A stretch of 64,000 nt of DNA from Maritimibacter alkaliphilus (GCF_019801605.1 NZ_JAHVIT010000002.1:1612001-1676000); one strand, 5' to 3'. Positions 28,842-36,869 are shown, counted from the stretch's first letter. The notes: a model not told the origin generated them from the sequence alone. Numbers and translations are program-made.

Positions 28842-28897
28842 CAGGATCATGGGCATTGAATGCGGGAACCGGCGTAAGGAAAAAGTCCGCTTTGTCC

Positions 28898-28931
28898 GCA
28901 CTGCAGACCTTCATCCTCCGAAAATGCTGCG
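28898..28931 (-). repeat. Degenerate dispersed repeat, copy C
   Basis: GCACTGCAGACCTTC, 9 bases, then AAATGCTGCG: the reverse complement of the two blocks at 23363-23397. The identical 15-mer and 10-mer with almost equal spacing make chance unlikely. Confidence 0.6.
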
Positions 28932-29696
28932 TGACGGACGAATGGCCGGTCTGGTGAAGCTGCACCGCGGCGATCGGCAAGGGACTGAACGGCAGGTCAG
29001 GGCCGGGAGCGACGGGCGCGCCCATGCTGCAACTGCGAACTCATCCGAGATCGACGCGGTCAATTTGGGCTCACAGCTGCCGCTAGCTGCGGACACCATG
29101 AAGGTCGGGTGCCGGCCGTGACTGAGTGTCAGCTTGCGTGCATGGTATCCTGCTCCCGTACCGAATGGGGCGCTATGCAGCACTGCGATCATGCTCATCT
29201 ACCGCAGCGCTGCGCGAGCTGAGGTGCGGAGGGATTTACTCACTATTCAGATCGCACTCCGACGATAAATCGTCTGCGTTCGAGCTGTCGTTCGCCGGGG
29301 GCTATCGCCCCCGGACCCCGGCGACGCTGACGCGCCGCGCGGGAGACGCTCCGCCCTCCCGCACCCGCCAGGGGCCTTCAGCCGGACCGAGGGTCATCGT
29401 TCCGCACTCCCCCTCTGGACACCCCCTGCTCGCAGGGGCGTCGTTCGCCACTCCCCCTGCACCCCCTGGCAGCCTCCCGCTGGGCCAAAGAGGCGCGCCG
29501 CCCTCTCTGGATTCTCCGGGGCAGGGATCACTCGCCGTTCGTCCCTGCACCCTTTCCGGCGTCTCCGACGGCTCGTGGCATCGTTCTGCACGGCCCCGAG
29601 ACCCTACTGCGCCCGGGGAGGTCGCTCCGCGCGCCTCCCCGAACCCCTCCTGCGTGCCATGCGCCCGAAGATTGGCCGAACGGGGAAAGCGGGTCC

Positions 29697-29760
29697 GAGG
29701 CTGATCTTGTTCCGCGCTGCGCGGTCGTTGTGACGCGCAGCGCGGAACAAGGTCAGCCTC
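29697..29760. repeat. 27-bp-stem hairpin
   Basis: The arms 29697-29723 and 29734-29760 are complementary over all 27 positions, with 26 Watson-Crick pairs and one T-G (29705/29752), around a 10-base loop GTCGTTGTGA. The arms begin GAGGCTGATC and contain TTCCGCGCTGCGCG. No U tract follows on the plus strand, so a simple terminator is unlikely. It lies 53 bases upstream of the PemK-like start codon and may be a recombination or transfer site, or a structured leader RNA. Confidence 0.85.
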
Positions 29761-29813
29761 TCAGAAGGGACAAGGTGCTGCGGGTCTCAACTCAACCATC
29801 CAGGAGACGATCC

Positions 29814-30389
29814 ATGTTTCACCCTCCCAAGGCCGTCCGCGGCATCCCCCTCTGTCAAGCTGAACTCCGTCGTGGAGACATCGTCCTCTTACGTTTCCCG
29901 ATAGCTGAAGTCCCACATGAGGGCGACGAGGCTGCGACGCCGAAGCTGCGCCCCTGCCTCGTTCTCGAGGTGTATGAACGTCTGGGCCGTCGCACCGCAT
30001 CAATCGCCTATGGCACCTCCGCTCAAACGCGTGCGAACCGAGGCTACAGCATCATCGCTGCAACCAAGTCGGGCATGGAGACGGCGGGCCTCGATCGGCC
30101 GACACGTTTCGTCGGCCTTCGACGGATCACGGTCGGGCTCGATCAGAGCGGCTTCGAGCCTGCAGAAGGCACTGCATCGCCAATCATCGGTTGCCTGGAT
30201 GCCGATCTCTGCGAGCGCATGAACGCCGTCCACGCCCGGATCCAAGCCGAGGCTGACATCGCCCGGGAGATGCGCCGGGAGCGCCGGGAAAAGCAGCGCC
30301 GCTGGCAGCAAGAAGAGCGCGATTTCCTCGAGCGGAACCGCGCCCTTCAAGCCGCCAGCCAGAAAAACAAAGGACACGCACATGACTGA
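29814..30389 (+). CDS. PemK/MazF-like protein with long charged C-terminal helix
   Basis: A 191-residue protein. Residues 15-110 fit the PemK/MazF barrel in outline: LRRGDIVLLRFPI (about 18-30), RPCLVLEVYE (about 47-56), SIAYGTSAQTRANRGYSI (about 63-80) and FVGLRRITVGLD (about 99-110). The C-terminal 60 residues are a long, highly charged helix (AREMRRERREKQRRWQQEERD), unusual for a plain toxin. The AGGAG at 29802-29806 supports the ATG at 29814. It overlaps the next gene by 8 bp. An RNase toxin is the first guess; a non-toxic RNA- or DNA-binding use of the fold is the alternative. Confidence 0.5.
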   Translation: MFHPPKAVRGIPLCQAELRRGDIVLLRFPIAEVPHEGDEAATPKLRPCLVLEVYERLGRRTASIAYGTSAQTRANRGYSIIAATKSGMETAGLDRPTRFVGLRRITVGLDQSGFEPAEGTASPIIGCLDADLCERMNAVHARIQAEADIAREMRRERREKQRRWQQEERDFLERNRALQAASQKNKGHAHD

Positions 30390-30822
30390 CCTGCTGCAGA
30401 TCACCTACGACAACATCGACACCCTGGCCGCTTCGGCCTTCGCGAAATCCCGCGATGTCGCAACCGCCATCCGTGAGGATGTGGTGCACAATCTCAAGCC
30501 TCTCGAACCGTCCGGCCCGGAACGACTTCTCGAGCGGATCGAGCGTCGACGCATTTTCGACGAGGAGACCCTCGTCGAGATCGACGTGCTGACCGATCGT
30601 ATCGCGCGGCTGGTGCAGGAGGGGACGACCACCGTCGAGTATGTCGATACCGACGAGTGCAACGTCACACCGGCATACTGGACAGCGCAGCGCCGCACGC
30701 GGGAGGTAGATGAACTCGGGCGCGCGCTGATGTTCCTCTACGACTTGCAAGAGACGCTTCTTGCCGTGCATGACCTGATGCACGCCGAGCGTGCGCTCGA
30801 AGCGATGCGCATGGCTTCATAA
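30382..30822 (+). CDS. Hypothetical partner of the PemK-like protein
   Basis: A 146-residue, mainly helical, acidic protein (MTDLLQITYDNIDTLAAS at the start; RIFDEETLVEIDVLTDRIARL near 57; ELGRALMFLYDLQETLLAVHD near 110). It overlaps the preceding frame by 8 bp and ends before a terminator, so the pair is one unit. The organisation, a toxin-like barrel with an acidic overlapping neighbour, resembles a toxin-antitoxin operon in reversed order, but no known antitoxin DNA-binding domain is seen. Family unknown. Confidence 0.6.
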   Translation: MTDLLQITYDNIDTLAASAFAKSRDVATAIREDVVHNLKPLEPSGPERLLERIERRRIFDEETLVEIDVLTDRIARLVQEGTTTVEYVDTDECNVTPAYWTAQRRTREVDELGRALMFLYDLQETLLAVHDLMHAERALEAMRMAS

Positions 30823-30855
30823 TTCGGAACACGCGGGCCCAGAACACCCGCGTCA

Positions 30856-30906
30856 GGACGCGCCGGCGACTCCTGCTGCTGCCCGGCCGGCGCGTCCGCT
30901 TTTCTT
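30856..30906 (+). terminator. Intrinsic terminator after the PemK-like pair
   Basis: GGACGCGCCGG (30856-30866) and CCGGCGCGTCC (30887-30897) form a perfect 11-bp stem, followed by GCTTTTCTTC. It lies 34 bases past the preceding stop and separates that unit from the recombinase unit. Confidence 0.7.
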
Positions 30907-31047
30907 CTCGAAATTACAGTGGGGTAAGCTGTTTTTCTCGGAAACCTGCGCCGAAAAGCCGGGCCAGCTTTTCCGTGTGGACCGAAATCATCCCCCTTCC
31001 TGTCTGAGCCCAGTTGCTCATCCCGCAACCTCGGAAGGAGAACTCTC

Positions 31048-31221
31048 ATGACCACCGAGACCCGTCGCCTTGTCGCGGCCAACGACATCCCCGGGGGCAC
31101 GACTGACGTGCAGATACCGTTCAAGTCGCTAGCGGTCCTGCTTGCCCGGGCCGAACTTCGCGCGCAATCCCGCGCGGCAGCAAACAAGGACGGTGCTCCG
31201 CGCAAGGAGGTGCAACCGTGA
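31048..31221 (+). CDS. 57-aa protein translationally coupled to the recombinase
   Basis: An ATG with GGAAGGAG 7-8 bases upstream opens a 57-codon frame that ends in TGA overlapping the recombinase GTG (GTGA). The product has a plausible core (GGTTDVQIPFKSLAVLLARAEL) and a charged C-terminus. The ribosome binding site and 4-bp overlap make it a likely real gene. It may be a recombination directionality factor or a regulator, but nothing in the sequence shows which. Family unknown. Confidence 0.6.
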   Translation: MTTETRRLVAANDIPGGTTDVQIPFKSLAVLLARAELRAQSRAAANKDGAPRKEVQP

Positions 31222-32825
31222 TCCGTCCCGTTGCCGACGGCCGGCGCGCCGCGATCTATGCGCGCTACAGCTCCACGCAGCAGGAGGACACCTCGATCGA
31301 GGATCAACTCCGGATGACGCGCGAGCACTGCGAACGCCAGGGATACGAACTGGTCGAGGTCTACACGGACCACGCCATGACCGGACGGAACAAGGACCGT
31401 CCGGGCTTCCTGAAACTTCTGGCGGACGCGGAAGCCGGAGCCTTCGACACGATCGTGATCGAGGCGGTGGATCGGCTCAGCCGCAACCTCACCCATACGC
31501 TGGAAGCCTGGGACCTGTTCAAGTTTCAGGGCATCCAGCTCTATTCCGTCACCGAGGGCCCGCAGAGCTTCGTGACGGTCCTGCTGCAGGGCTACGGCGC
31601 GCAGATGTTCTCCGAGATGATCGGCGTGCACACCAAGCGCGGCATGCAGGGCGCGCTGTCTCGCAACCGGACGGATTCCTCGGCCTACGGCTACGACATC
31701 GTGGAAGATGCGGCACCGGGCGGGCCGAACCGCCGGATCAACCCGGACGAGGCCGTGGTCATACGCCGAATTTTCGAGGACACCGCCGAGGGGCTGTCCG
31801 CCGTGACCATCGCCCGGGCGCTGAACGCCGAGGGCGTGTCTGCGCCGAAGGGTGGCACCTGGGACGCGTCTACCATCCGCGGCCATGCCGCACGGGGCCA
31901 CGGCATCCTGCACAACACGCTCTATCTCGGGCGCGCGGTGACCTGTGCCACGACGCGTCACTATCATCCGAAGACTGGCGTGAAGCGCACCGAGGCGACC
32001 CCGCTGGAAAAGCGCGAACAGGAGATCCCCGGTCTGCGCATCATCTCCGACGAGCTCTGGGAACGGAGCCGGTCCCAGATCACCCGCGCCGCGAAACGCG
32101 TGGCAGAAAAGCCCGGCGGCGCGAACCCCGAGGCTGCGCGTCGCAATCGATACCTGCTGTCGCGGCTGATGGTCTGCGGGTGCTGTGGCGCGAACTACGT
32201 CAAGGTCAGTGCCACCAGCTTCCGCTGCAACGAATCCCGCAAGCATGCCTGCGAGAACCGGGTCAGCATCTCGCAGAAGCGCATCGAAAGGCGTGTCTTT
32301 GGCCGCATCCGCGATGCTTTCCGTTCGGCGGAGATGCTCGAGGCCTTCTCGGCAGCCCTCGAAACGGAGCGCCGCAAGATCGAGGCATCGGACCCGCGCC
32401 GGGACATCGTCAGGCTGCAGCAGCGGCTCGGCAAGGCGGAGAGCGCCCGAAAGGCCATTCTCGACGCCATCGAGGACGGAGCGCCCTTCGCGCTCTACAG
32501 GGCACGCTCGGAAGAAGTAGAAGCCGAGATCGCCGACCTGGAACAGGCGCTGCATAGACTCCGTGCGAAGGCAGAGACCGCGGCCGCCGTGATACCGGAC
32601 CCGGCCGTTCTCTTCGAGAGCGCCATCGAACGGATGGAGCAGCTCCTCGGGGATCCTGATCTCGTCGACCAGGCAAACCAGTTCCTGCGCCAAATCATCG
32701 AGCGCATCGTTCTGCTACCCGATGCTCTGGCTGAGCATGGCCTTTCGATCAAGCTGGAAACCGACTTCGCCGCACTCCTCGCGCCGGAACTCGACAGCAT
32801 CGCGGCCGCACATCTCGTGTGCTGA
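31218..32825 (+). CDS. Large serine recombinase (site-specific integrase)
   Basis: A 535-residue recombinase with GTG start. The resolvase-type catalytic domain (about 8-150) has the nucleophile Ser18 in YARYSS, then DHAMTGRNKDRPGF near 51 and EAVDRLSRN near 80, the conserved arginines. The recombinase domain (PF07508-like) covers about 160-270. A zinc ribbon follows (CGCCG near 318, then C-x-E and C about 20 residues on), then a coiled coil (about 375-460). Such enzymes integrate elements at one attachment site. It is the rightmost gene, with its stop 64 bp from the right inverted arm, the normal position next to an attachment site. Confidence 0.92.
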   Translation: MIRPVADGRRAAIYARYSSTQQEDTSIEDQLRMTREHCERQGYELVEVYTDHAMTGRNKDRPGFLKLLADAEAGAFDTIVIEAVDRLSRNLTHTLEAWDLFKFQGIQLYSVTEGPQSFVTVLLQGYGAQMFSEMIGVHTKRGMQGALSRNRTDSSAYGYDIVEDAAPGGPNRRINPDEAVVIRRIFEDTAEGLSAVTIARALNAEGVSAPKGGTWDASTIRGHAARGHGILHNTLYLGRAVTCATTRHYHPKTGVKRTEATPLEKREQEIPGLRIISDELWERSRSQITRAAKRVAEKPGGANPEAARRNRYLLSRLMVCGCCGANYVKVSATSFRCNESRKHACENRVSISQKRIERRVFGRIRDAFRSAEMLEAFSAALETERRKIEASDPRRDIVRLQQRLGKAESARKAILDAIEDGAPFALYRARSEEVEAEIADLEQALHRLRAKAETAAAVIPDPAVLFESAIERMEQLLGDPDLVDQANQFLRQIIERIVLLPDALAEHGLSIKLETDFAALLAPELDSIAAAHLVC

Positions 32826-32888
32826 AACCCTTGCAGCACTGACCCTGCGGGATCAGTATGCACTCCCTGACCGGGCGCCGGAGAAAAC

Positions 32889-32907
32889 TGCAAATAACGG
32901 CAAAGCA
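32889..32907 (-). repeat. Right edge arm of the element (19-bp inverted repeat)
   Basis: TGCAAATAACGGCAAAGCA, the reverse complement of 20967-20985. The octamer AGGGGGCG at 32907-32914 also follows the outer side, as AGGGGGCG precedes the left arm at 20958-20965, one base apart. The octamer is G-rich and could coincide by chance. Confidence 0.6.
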
Positions 32908-32942
32908 GGGGGCGCTGCCCCCGTCGCCTTGCGACTCCCCCG

Positions 32943-32964
32943 GAGTATTTGCGGAAAGATGAAG
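32943..32964 (+). repeat. Dispersed intergenic repeat, copy 2 (GAGTATTT-NN-GGAAAGATGAAG)
   Basis: Matches 15546-15567 in 20 of 22 bases. It is preceded by a GGGGGCGCTGCCCCC dyad (32908-32922) and CGACTCCCCC, a context that I recognise from other Rhodobacteraceae intergenic regions. It marks the return to chromosomal sequence. Confidence 0.6.
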
Positions 32965-33096
32965 AGGCGGAGCGTCGCGGGGCACGGAGCGCAGTTAAGG
33001 GGCGGGATTGACGGGCGGGGACGGCGGGCCTAGCTTGGCGGCGAGTGTGCGAAAATAAGTTCCGCATGTCGGGATTTCGCGAGGGAGGAGAGCACG

Positions 33097-34845
33097 ATGA
33101 AGAGCCCTGACGGGGGTGCGGCAGCCATGGCTGCCCGCGCCGCGTATGATGGTTCCCGAGATGGTACTGTGAGCGGGAGCGCAGAGCGGATCGCACCGGA
33201 GGCCACGCCGCGCCCATGGTGGCGGCATTACCCGGAGGGGGTGGACCCGCTCTATCGCCCGCGGGCCGTCTGCCTCAACCGGCTGGTGGCCGAGGCCTTC
33301 GAGGCCCATGCGGGCGCGCTCTACCTCGACTACCACGGCGACCGGATGACCTATGGCGAGACCCGCGAGGCGGTCGGCCGCGCGGCGGCGGTGCTGGCCG
33401 GGCTGGGCATCGAGGCAGGGGACCGCGTGGCGCTGCACCTGCCGAACTGCCTCTGGCACCCGATCTTCTTCTTCGGAACGCTCTCGCTGGGGGCCGTGGT
33501 GGTGCATCTGTCGCCGCTGGATGCCCCCGCCGAGATTGCCAAGAAACTGGAGGACAGCGGCGCTCGGCTGGTGATCTCGCTGACGACGCCGGAGTTCACG
33601 GGCGCTCTTGCGGGCGCGGTGCCGGAGGGCGTGCAGGTGGCGCTGTTGCCCGATGCAGTCTCTGCCGCCGGGCGCGACTGCCCTTGGCCGGAGGGCGCGC
33701 TGGACCTCGCCGCGCGGCTGGAGGCCGAGACCGAACCCCGCGCCCCGCGTCCGATGGCGCCCGCCGACATCGCACTGCTGCAATATACCGGCGGTACGAC
33801 GGGCGTGCCCAAGGCGGCGGTGCTGACCCATGGCAACATCGGGGCCGCGGCGCAGATGTATTGCCACGGATCGCAGGCGGAGCCCTCCTCGCGACCGGGC
33901 TCGGCCGCGCTGATCTATGCGCCGCTCTTCCACATCATGGGCCTCGTGTCCTCGATGATGAAACGCACGCTGGAGGGCGGCACGCTCTACCTGCGGCAGC
34001 GCTTCGATCCGGCGGCCTGCCTGGAGGAGATCGAGCGCAACCGGATCAACGTCATGAGCGGCGTGCCGACCGCCTGGATCGCGCTGCTGCGCCAGCCGGA
34101 CCTCGGCAGCCGGGATCTCAGCTCTCTGGAATACGCGGCCTCGGGAGGGGCCCCGCTGGCGCCGGAGGTCTATGAACGGGTGCGGCAGGCGACCGGCCTG
34201 CGGCTGCGCGGCGGCTGGGGCATGACCGAGACCTGCGCGGCGGGAACCCAGGTGCCCGCCTCCCAGCCGGGGGAGAAATGCGCCTCCATCGGGATCCCGG
34301 TGCCGGGGCTGGACCTCTGCATCTTCGATCCCGACCAGCCGGGGCGGGAACTGCCGCAGGGCGAAACCGGGGAGATCGCGGTGCGAGGGCCCAATGTCAC
34401 CGCCGGCTACTGGAACCGCGCCGATCTGGCGGGCACGACACATGTGGGCGAGTGGTTCCTGACCGGGGACATCGGCTACATCGACGAGGAGGGCCTCGTC
34501 TTTCTCGTGGACCGCAAGAAGGACCTGATCCTGTCGGGCGGTTTCAACGTCTATCCGCTGATGATCGAGAAGGCGATCCACGAGCACCCCGACGTGGCCG
34601 AGGCCATGGTGATCGGCATTCCCGATGCCTACCGGGGCGAAAGCGCCAAGGCCTTCGTGGTGCTGCGTCCGGGGGCGGAGCCTTTCACGCTGGAGGATTT
34701 GCAGGCCTTCCTCGCCGCGCGGCTGGGACGGCACGAGATCCCGCGCGCGCTCGCCTTCCGCAGCGATCTGCCGCGCACCAAGGTGGGCAAGGGCGATCGC
34801 CGCGCGCTCAGGGCGGAAGAGGAGGCGGCGCGGGCCGCCTCCTGA
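33097..34845 (+). CDS. AMP-dependent acyl-CoA synthetase/ligase
   Basis: A 582-residue ANL-superfamily enzyme that activates a carboxylic acid with ATP and CoA. Motifs: YTGGTTGVPKAA (P-loop, near residue 230), GWGMTETCA (near 371), TGDIGYIDEEG (near 456) and DRKKDLILSGGFNVYP (A8 hinge, near 470), with the catalytic lysine in TKVGKGDRR near the end. GGAGGAGAG precedes the ATG. The first 40 residues are a loosely conserved extension. The acid substrate, perhaps a long-chain or aromatic acid, is not decided. The gene is convergent with the nitronate monooxygenase-like gene. Confidence 0.88.
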   Translation: MKSPDGGAAAMAARAAYDGSRDGTVSGSAERIAPEATPRPWWRHYPEGVDPLYRPRAVCLNRLVAEAFEAHAGALYLDYHGDRMTYGETREAVGRAAAVLAGLGIEAGDRVALHLPNCLWHPIFFFGTLSLGAVVVHLSPLDAPAEIAKKLEDSGARLVISLTTPEFTGALAGAVPEGVQVALLPDAVSAAGRDCPWPEGALDLAARLEAETEPRAPRPMAPADIALLQYTGGTTGVPKAAVLTHGNIGAAAQMYCHGSQAEPSSRPGSAALIYAPLFHIMGLVSSMMKRTLEGGTLYLRQRFDPAACLEEIERNRINVMSGVPTAWIALLRQPDLGSRDLSSLEYAASGGAPLAPEVYERVRQATGLRLRGGWGMTETCAAGTQVPASQPGEKCASIGIPVPGLDLCIFDPDQPGRELPQGETGEIAVRGPNVTAGYWNRADLAGTTHVGEWFLTGDIGYIDEEGLVFLVDRKKDLILSGGFNVYPLMIEKAIHEHPDVAEAMVIGIPDAYRGESAKAFVVLRPGAEPFTLEDLQAFLAARLGRHEIPRALAFRSDLPRTKVGKGDRRALRAEEEAARAAS

Positions 34846-34849
34846 GGGC

Positions 34850-35830
34850 TCACCAGCCGGGGAGCGCCTTGAGGCGCGCCTTGGCGGCCTCGTATTCGCG
34901 GGCGAACTGGGCGACACGGTCTGCCGCGGGCACCACGTCGTGGATCGCGCCTATGCCCTGACCCGAGCCCCAGATTTCCTTCCAGCTCTTCGGCTTAGAC
35001 GAGCCGGAACCGAAGTTCATCGCCGAGGGATCGGAGCGTTCCAGCGCCGCCGGGTCGAGGCCCGCCTTGGCGATGGAGGGCGCGAGGTAGTTCCCCAGCA
35101 CCCCGGTGAAGAGGTCGGAATAGACGATGTCGTCGGCGCCGCAGTCCACGATCATCTGCTTGTAGGCGGCCTCTGCATTGGCCTCCTCGGTGGCGATGAA
35201 GGCCGAGCCGGCATAGGCGCCATCGGCCCCCATGGCCTGCGCCGCGAGGATCGCGTCGCCGCGTGCCACGGCACCGGAGAGGAAGACCGGCCCCTCGAAC
35301 CAGTCGCGGATTTCCTGCACGAGGGCGAAGGGAGAGAGCGCCCCGGCGTGGCCACCGGCGCCCGCGGCCACGGCGATCAGCCCGTCGGCGCCCTTCTCGA
35401 TCGCTTTCTTCGCAAAGCGGTTGTTGATCACGTCATGGAGCACCAGGCCGCCGCAGGAATGGGCCGCCGCGTTCACTTCCTCGCGCGCGCCCAGTGAGGT
35501 GATCCAGACCGGCACCTTGTATTTCGCGCAGATTTCCACGTCACGCTCCAGCCGGGCGTTGGAGCGGTGGACGATCTGGTTCACGGCGTAGGGCGCAGCG
35601 GGGCTGTCCGGGTTCGCCTGGTTGTGGCGGTCCAGCTCCTCGGTGATGCGTTGCAGCCAGAGTTCCAGCTGGATCGGCTCGCCCGCCGCCTCGCGCGCGT
35701 TCAGCGCCGGGAAGGCCCCGACGATGCCGGCCTTGCACTGGGCGATGACGAGATCGGGGTTCGAGATGATGAACAGCGGGCTGCCGATCAGCGGCAGGCG
35801 CAGGTGTCGGAAAATCTCCGGCATGGACAA
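34850..35830 (-). CDS. NAD(P)H-dependent flavin oxidoreductase / nitronate monooxygenase-like
   Basis: A 326-residue TIM-barrel FMN enzyme of the nitronate monooxygenase/2-nitropropane dioxygenase family. It has LPLIGSPLFIISNPDLV near residue 11, the FMN-site Gly/Ala-rich stretch AVAAGAGGHAGALSPFAL near 170 and GADGAYAGSAFIATEEA near 217. AAGGAGG is 8 bases before a TTG (35830) but 14 before the ATG (35824); I chose the TTG, which adds two residues. The catalytic His position differs among subgroups, so true nitronate oxidation is uncertain. Stops 5 bp from the acyl-CoA ligase stop (convergent). Confidence 0.82.
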   Translation of the reverse strand: MSMPEIFRHLRLPLIGSPLFIISNPDLVIAQCKAGIVGAFPALNAREAAGEPIQLELWLQRITEELDRHNQANPDSPAAPYAVNQIVHRSNARLERDVEICAKYKVPVWITSLGAREEVNAAAHSCGGLVLHDVINNRFAKKAIEKGADGLIAVAAGAGGHAGALSPFALVQEIRDWFEGPVFLSGAVARGDAILAAQAMGADGAYAGSAFIATEEANAEAAYKQMIVDCGADDIVYSDLFTGVLGNYLAPSIAKAGLDPAALERSDPSAMNFGSGSSKPKSWKEIWGSGQGIGAIHDVVPAADRVAQFAREYEAAKARLKALPGW

Positions 35831-36060
35831 GACGATATCCTCCTTATCGGTCTGACATGTTCCTGCCAAATGGGCGCGGATCTGTCATGTCCGCCGCTGC
35901 GTCACAGCGCGGGCGGGCACAGCTTTTCGCAGGCCGGGAGGGGGCGCAAGGCCGCAGCGTTTCAATCGGTGGAAAGGGGGCTTTGAAACGGGGCCATGAA
36001 AAGAGGGTCACGATCCCGGAACGGGGGCCGTCAAACACGATTCATGACACGCGGGCGGGA

Positions 36061-36285
36061 TCAGGCGATGATGTCGGGGGTCAGCCGGTCTTCGATCAGG
36101 GCGATCATGTCCTTGAGCTGAAGCTTCTGCTTCTTGAGCCGCTGCAAGGTCAGCTGATCCGCCGTGGGCCGTTGCTGAAGCGCGGCAATGGCATCGTCGA
36201 GGTCCCTGTGACGCTGGCGGAACACCTCCAGTTCGACGCGCAGGACATCGTCGGTCTTCATGGAAATGTCGTTCTGCGCGTTCAT
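36061..36285 (-). CDS. DUF465 (YdcH-like) small protein
   Basis: A 74-residue helical hairpin protein of the DUF465 family: ELEVFRQRHRDLDDAIAAL then LTLQRLKKQKLQLKDMIALIED, the two-helix pattern with the conserved LKKxKLxLKD motif. Members are common in proteobacteria, and their function is unknown. The start could also be the internal ATG at residue 9. Divergent from the hsp20 gene. Confidence 0.8.
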   Translation of the reverse strand: MNAQNDISMKTDDVLRVELEVFRQRHRDLDDAIAALQQRPTADQLTLQRLKKQKLQLKDMIALIEDRLTPDIIA

Positions 36286-36452
36286 GCGGTGATTCCCGTC
36301 CGGCCCCGTGAGAGGTCACGATAGCGGTTTCCCCGACGCAGGCAAACCTGACGGGGACTTGCACGACCGCACACATCGCCCCATATTTTCCTTAACGGGT
36401 CGCCGCAACGGGGCCCGCAACTGACTGTCGCTTATCAGGCAAGGACGTGTCG

Positions 36453-36866
36453 ATGTCGAAGATGACCTTGGGATCCCATCCCTATCTTCTGGGGTTCGAA
36501 CAGCTCGAACGCCTGCTGGAACGCAACGCGAAATCCGGCAACGAGGGCTATCCGCCCTTCAATATCGAGCAGACCTCGGAAACCTCCTACCGGATCACGC
36601 TGGCCGTCGCCGGCTTTTCCGAAGACGATCTGGCGATCACTCTGGAAGACCGGCAACTGGTCATCCGCGGGCGTCAGTCGGACGAAACGGACGGCCGTAT
36701 CTACCTGCATCGCGGGATCGCGGCGCGACAGTTCCAACGCTCCTTCGTCCTGGCCGAAGGGGTCGAGGTGGGGGAGGCCGTGATGGAAAACGGCCTGCTG
36801 CACATCGACCTGAGCCGGATGGAACCGGAGAAAGTGGTGCAACGGATCGGGATCAGAAAGGGGTAA
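36453..36866 (+). CDS. Small heat-shock protein (Hsp20, IbpA type)
   Basis: A 137-residue alpha-crystallin-type chaperone that holds unfolding proteins. The alpha-crystallin domain covers about residues 34-120: PPFNIEQTSETSYRITLAVAGF, DLAITLEDRQLVIRGRQ and a C-terminal-side GLLHIDLSRMEPEK. An IxI-type tail (RIGIRKG) is at the end. AAGGAC (36441-36446) has correct spacing to the ATG at 36453. It is followed by a DUF1150 gene after 3 bp, a pairing usual in alphaproteobacteria. Confidence 0.9.
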   Translation: MSKMTLGSHPYLLGFEQLERLLERNAKSGNEGYPPFNIEQTSETSYRITLAVAGFSEDDLAITLEDRQLVIRGRQSDETDGRIYLHRGIAARQFQRSFVLAEGVEVGEAVMENGLLHIDLSRMEPEKVVQRIGIRKG

Positions 36867-36869
36867 GCC

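Larger units (their letters stand above)
28842..29813. other. Long non-coding stretch between EthD gene and PemK-like gene
   Basis: 972 bp without a credible gene. 28898-28931 is a degenerate repeat copy. 29280-29660 is strongly C-rich on the plus strand with stop-free but unprotein-like frames (Pro/Arg/Ser). 29697-29760 is a very strong hairpin. The ribosome binding site AGGAG of the next gene is at 29802. Confidence 0.55.
20967..32907. mobile_element. Putative integrative and mobilizable element (MOBV relaxase, large serine recombinase)
   Basis: A 12-kb block between purE and the acyl-CoA ligase gene. It has a MOBV relaxase near its left edge and a large serine recombinase whose stop is 64 bp from the right arm. 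The 19-mer TGCTTTGCCGTTATTTGCA lies at 20967-20985 and its reverse complement at 32889-32907. Base composition is visibly less GC-rich than the flanks, and gene density is low, with several long non-coding stretches. No type IV secretion or replication genes were seen, so transfer would need a helper. Edges are inferred from the repeat; no empty site was compared. Confidence 0.68.

Noticed and set aside
29126..29704. 192-codon plus-strand frame in the element's C-rich stretch
   Set aside because: Product is Pro/Arg/Ser-rich with no start signal or domain; the length follows from the lack of stops in C-rich DNA.
20638..32964. CRISPR array or IS element in or around the mobile element
   Set aside because: No regularly spaced direct repeats were found, and no transposase with DDE or tyrosine motif. 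Only isolated inverted repeats and one serine recombinase are present.
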